Assembly (NCBI GenBank): GCA_020002185.1
Contig: CM034537.1
Coordinates: forward strand, 6,018,465 to 6,082,464
DNA length: 64,000 nucleotides
Source of the DNA: Paraescarpia echinospica
Taxonomy: Eukaryota > Annelida > Polychaeta > Sabellida > Siboglinidae
Direction of reading: 5' to 3'
Position 1 is the first letter of the stretch, and every line of letters starts with the position of its first letter. The notes beneath the pieces are model-generated. The model had not been told where the DNA came from, made no database searches, and worked only from the letters and a program-made list of their open reading frames with translations. Positions 60,950 to 64,000 of this stretch are shown here, in pieces. The position numbers and the translations under genes are program-made.

Positions 60950-61850
60950 CTCCCGAAACCTTCCATCCTTGCCTGTCTGGCTGGTCCTTCAGTTATTAGG
61001 TTTCCAGATTTGTCTTTTACTGCATTCGCTGTCTTGTGTTTGTCATTAATAAGTGTCTTGGTGATGTTGTAGACTTCTTTCATCCTTCCATTCCCGGCTG
61101 CTTTCTATGCTTCTGCGGCCAGGTTGTCTACCCACCTTCTATGATCTTGTTTCATGCTTTTTTTACGTCTTTGTCTCTTTGTTGATACTCATCCTTGTAG
61201 CTCTGCTTTATCCTTTACTTGTTCTATGTTGTTGTTTAGTTGTTTCCTGTCTTCTACCAGCTCCCATGACCCTTTGCTGATCCATGGTTGTTGTCCTCTC
61301 TTTTAGTAACCCAGTAATTCTTCAGCTGTTTCGTTGTAGGCCACCTCAAATTCTTGCCATTTTCCCTCAACAATGTCATTATCTGTTTCGTTGTAGTCCT
61401 GTAGTACATCATATCTGTTCCATAGCTTCAACGAGAATTGGATTTTTATGGTTGGTTTTTGTAGCTTGATTGTGTAGAATTTCTTTCTGTTCTCACTGGT
61501 CTTTTGCTTCCTCTTTAGCTTCAGCCTGTTCTCCGAGCGCACTAACTGGTGGTCACTCCCAATGTCTGCTCCCCTCAGCACTCTGGTGTCCATAACTGAT
61601 GTTCTGTGCTGCCTGCTCACTAGTACATGGTCAATTTGGTTTTTGGTTCGCCCTCCTGAAGATGTCTATGTCTGCTTATGGATGAGTCGATGTGGAAATA
61701 TGGTACCTGTTACCACAAGGTTGTTTAATCCATGAAGTAATTAGTCTTTCTCTATTTTTTTTTACCAATTCCATGGCTTCCCATTATGTCTTCATAGCCC
61801 TCATTGTCTTCTCCCAACTTTGGCATTTAGGTCCCTCATTACTTTTAGCA
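60950..61850 (-). pseudogene. RTE-type LINE: endonuclease and linker (minus strand)
   Basis: From 61840 down: RDLNAKVG (equivalent of GDFNAKVG, a metal-binding strand), LNNLVVTGTIFPHRLIHK, GRTKNQIDHVLVSRQHRTSV, DTRVLRGADIGSDHQLV (SDH contains the catalytic histidine), EGKWQEFEVAYNETAEELLG and, near 61050, MKEVYNITKTLINDKHKT with VKDKSGNLITEG, ending in ARQARMEGF. This is the first half of an RTE protein. The N-terminal start is missing and several frameshifts are present. About 150 residues between this piece and 59280 are absent, deleted at or before the ORF1 insertion. Confidence 0.9.
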
Positions 61851-61855
61851 TGTCA

Positions 61856-62160
61856 TATTAATATATATATTATGTATATATTCAAATGTAGGATAGTCAC
61901 AGTAAAAAACTTTAAATTTATAATTCTTTGTTTTTACAATATAAGTAAATTTAGGTGAATAATTGCAAAATATTATACTTATAGTGTACTCTTCAAAACA
62001 AAATTATGCTGTAACTTTATTTCTTGTGATTTATTTTGTGGTAGATAATTATAAGTTTACAACTTCATATTTACTCCTTTTCAAACAATATATCTTTTCT
62101 CTTTTATTATCTCATTATGTACAATTTCTTTCATATATTGTACGCATGACTATATTTTGA
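61856..62160. other. AT-rich stretch upstream of the RTE remnant
   Basis: Contains a TA run (61859-61870). No coding similarity in the short frames. Confidence 0.4.
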
Positions 62161-62163
62161 TTT

Positions 62164-62227
62164 ATTATTTGTCTAGGTTTGTTTTGTTCAGCTGTTGCTG
62201 TGAACAAAGCAAATCTAGACAAATAGT
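62164..62227. repeat. Imperfect 27-bp inverted repeat
   Basis: TATTTGTCTAGGTTTGTTTT (from 62167) is mirrored by AAGCAAATCTAGACAAATAG (62207-62226) with about three mismatches, mostly G-to-A or C-to-T transitions. The loop is about 10 nt. It could be a small foldback element or terminal repeats of a shrunken transposon. Confidence 0.75.
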
Positions 62228-62789
62228 AAATAAAAAACATCACAGCTGCAGCATCACTTATGTCCCCCTGATGACCAAGTCAGTCAAGGGACTAAAAATA
62301 TGTTTTGTAATATGTTTGAAATCAATTTATTGATTGATATTGATTGATTATTGTCTTACAAATGTATTTTCCTAGACAAAACTTTTTGTGAGTTTTTCCT
62401 GTGTCTTTATTTCCGCCCACCATGTGTCTGCTTAGTTTTCACCATTCACCACTGAATGCTTGGATAATACATTTTACATTAGTCCAGCAGTCAAACACCC
62501 TTTTGAAGGTGTACTGTGCATTAGGATTCACACAATGTTTTTTTTTTTGCATTTTTTTGATCTTCTAACCTTTTAGATCAATAATCTGACTGATGTCACC
62601 CAGGGACCCTTGAGCGTTTTGGTATAAAACAAATTTATATGCAAATTAGTTATCGCTATTAAAATGTGTACCACTTTTCTGCATATCTCGAATTGTAACA
62701 TTGAAATAAAATTATGTGTACAAACGCATGTTTTCAGGATATCCGTACAAACACCCTCATCACCCCATCACAGCTAGACCTGTTGTAGA
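62228..62789. other. Unassigned AT-rich stretch
   Basis: Nothing recognisable beyond homopolymer runs (T-run at 62539-62548). Confidence 0.4.
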
Positions 62790-63365
62790 ACTGCCAAGTG
62801 GTGCAATACGCGTGACTCCAAGGTAAAACAATGTCACCTTCAAATGATGAATTTTTGAAATTGTGCGCTTCTGCAAACATCTTAAAATTACAATTATTGC
62901 ATATCTAATTTCTTTGATTACAAAATAGCCACATATATATATATATATATATTTAGAAAGATTCTTGCAATACCGCGAACGCATAAAGTTACAATGACTC
63001 TGTGCATGTACTTCATTTTATGGATACATAATATGCACTCTGATAGGTCAATTTCTTCCCGTCAGAACGAGATATAACTTGGAGGTGTCAGTTGAAGGAG
63101 TTTGCGTGGAGCGAAGATCAAACAGTATCACCATCAAGTGATAAATGTTTGGAATTGCGCCATCCCGCAAATGTTATACAATATCAGATGTGAATTATAT
63201 CTACGTTACCTATATACTCATGGCCATGTCATATACCACTGAATAGCCTACTGTCTCCCCGTAAATATGGGATACGATGGGGGCTATCAAGTGGTGTAGT
63301 GTGTGTGTTGAGTGAAGGTCAAACAAGGTGACGTTTTGTTTGCTAAATATTTTGATAATGACCAT
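62790..63365 (+). repeat. Diverged tandem modules
   Basis: Related segments at about 62795-62910 and 63090-63210 share GAAATTGTGCGC/GGAATTGCGCCA followed by GCAAA and an AT-rich end, about 294 bp apart. A shorter third match begins at 63285 (CAAGTGGTGTAGTG against CAAGTGGTGCAATA). A TA run (62933-62952) lies within the first unit. No coding signal. Confidence 0.5.
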
Positions 63366-63745
63366 TTACGTTTTTCCTTTTGTTTGTTATGGCCCAGTCA
63401 CACAGAAGGAATTTTATCAATTGGATTTTTTTCAAATGTAATAGTGTTAATAAACAAAACAATAAAATAATAAACATGTTCATAGTCAAGTTTAAAAACT
63501 GTTAAATGAATCTCTAAATTTTGGATGAAATTGTAAGGTTTAAATAAATTATTTAAATTGCCAACACTAATCTTGTTAACATGTGTGCAGGATGGTAGTT
63601 ATCAATACTATTTAAATAAGCCAAGAGATTCACAAATCACATACAATCAACTTATGAAATAATTACATTTAATTGAACATTACTCTTACAAAATGTTCAA
63701 GCATTACCCATTTTACAGACATGTTTTTTAATGTCTATATATATT
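63366..63745. other. Unassigned AT-rich stretch
   Basis: No recognisable feature. Confidence 0.4.
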
Positions 63746-63900
63746 TATACCCTGCTGATGCTTAAGGCAGAACTCTGAGCTCATTTGCTATATGAATTAC
63801 ACAAGACTTAGAGTAATTGTTGGTGAAGGTCATCATTACGAACAGGAATTAAATCACATATCGATCGATGAGATATAGACAAACATACTCATCGAATCTT
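63746..63900 (+). mobile_element. Dispersed short element, diverged partial copy
   Basis: Begins TTTATACCCTGCTGATGCTT. It retains the GAGCTCATTTGCTATA and GAACAGGAATTAAATCACAT blocks of the family, but loses similarity around CATCGAATC near 63895. The G-rich end is not present before the window ends. Confidence 0.75.
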
Positions 63901-64000
63901 CCTTTGTGTTGAAAAACAAAGACTATCATTGAACAAAACATTTAAAGGCATCTTTGCCTCACATTGTATAATTACTATTTTAACGTATACAAAAATAATC

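Noticed and set aside
1..64000. tRNA or rRNA genes
   Set aside because: I scanned for the conserved TTCGANTCC-type B box in a cloverleaf context and for rRNA core sequence and saw none. A covariance-model search would be the decisive test.

Overview
The window is eukaryotic, AT-rich, repeat-dominated DNA, most likely from an invertebrate animal. The reasons are decayed non-LTR retrotransposons of the CR1-like, L2-like and RTE groups, small inverted-repeat elements, and no bacterial gene organisation. I found no convincing host protein-coding gene, rRNA or tRNA. Most reading frames are fragments of reverse-transcriptase elements broken by stops and frameshifts. The species cannot be named from the sequence alone.

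Region 1 (1-21303) is one uninterrupted satellite array. Its monomers are 139-143 bp and fall into several diverged classes arranged as higher-order repeats. A seven-monomer unit of exactly 987 bp recurs in tandem, mixed with longer variants of about 1.58 and 2.0 kb. Eleven copies of an 89-90 bp hairpin (42-bp arms) recur in the array. A block of at least 3.7 kb at the start is repeated almost perfectly 14,023 bp downstream.

Region 2 (21304-36797) is a very large inverted repeat. A left arm (21304-28679) and a right arm (29845-36797) flank a 1,165-bp spacer of diverged satellite. The inner ends of both arms are satellite; the rest is old transposon debris. The left arm ends inside a retrotransposon endonuclease region, while in the right arm the same element continues for about 2.2 kb more. 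The left arm is therefore probably the derived copy. A 405-bp insertion with a 14-bp target duplication is present only in the left arm, so it postdates the duplication.

Region 3 (36000-44700) holds the rest of that CR1-like element (to about 39 kb), then a diverged third copy of arm sequence (39.4-41.1 kb), an ORF1-like RNA-binding remnant, a possible decayed hammerhead motif and a 155-bp MITE-like element.

Region 4 (44700-52900) is a second CR1-like element on the minus strand, read from 52.9 kb down to 44.7 kb as ORF1, endonuclease, linker, reverse transcriptase and C-terminus. It is broken by a 276-bp element with a 9-bp target duplication and by a 3.2-kb block.

Region 5 (52900-64000) is mostly unannotatable DNA. 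It contains one nested cluster: an RTE element (minus strand, 61.85 to 56.30 kb) split by a CR1-type ORF1 fragment and by a 5'-truncated L2-like element. The L2-like element is the least decayed coding sequence in the window, with one frameshift.

Taken together, satellite, nested decayed retroelements and a large palindrome suggest a pericentromeric or other heterochromatic satellite-array border. That placement is inference.
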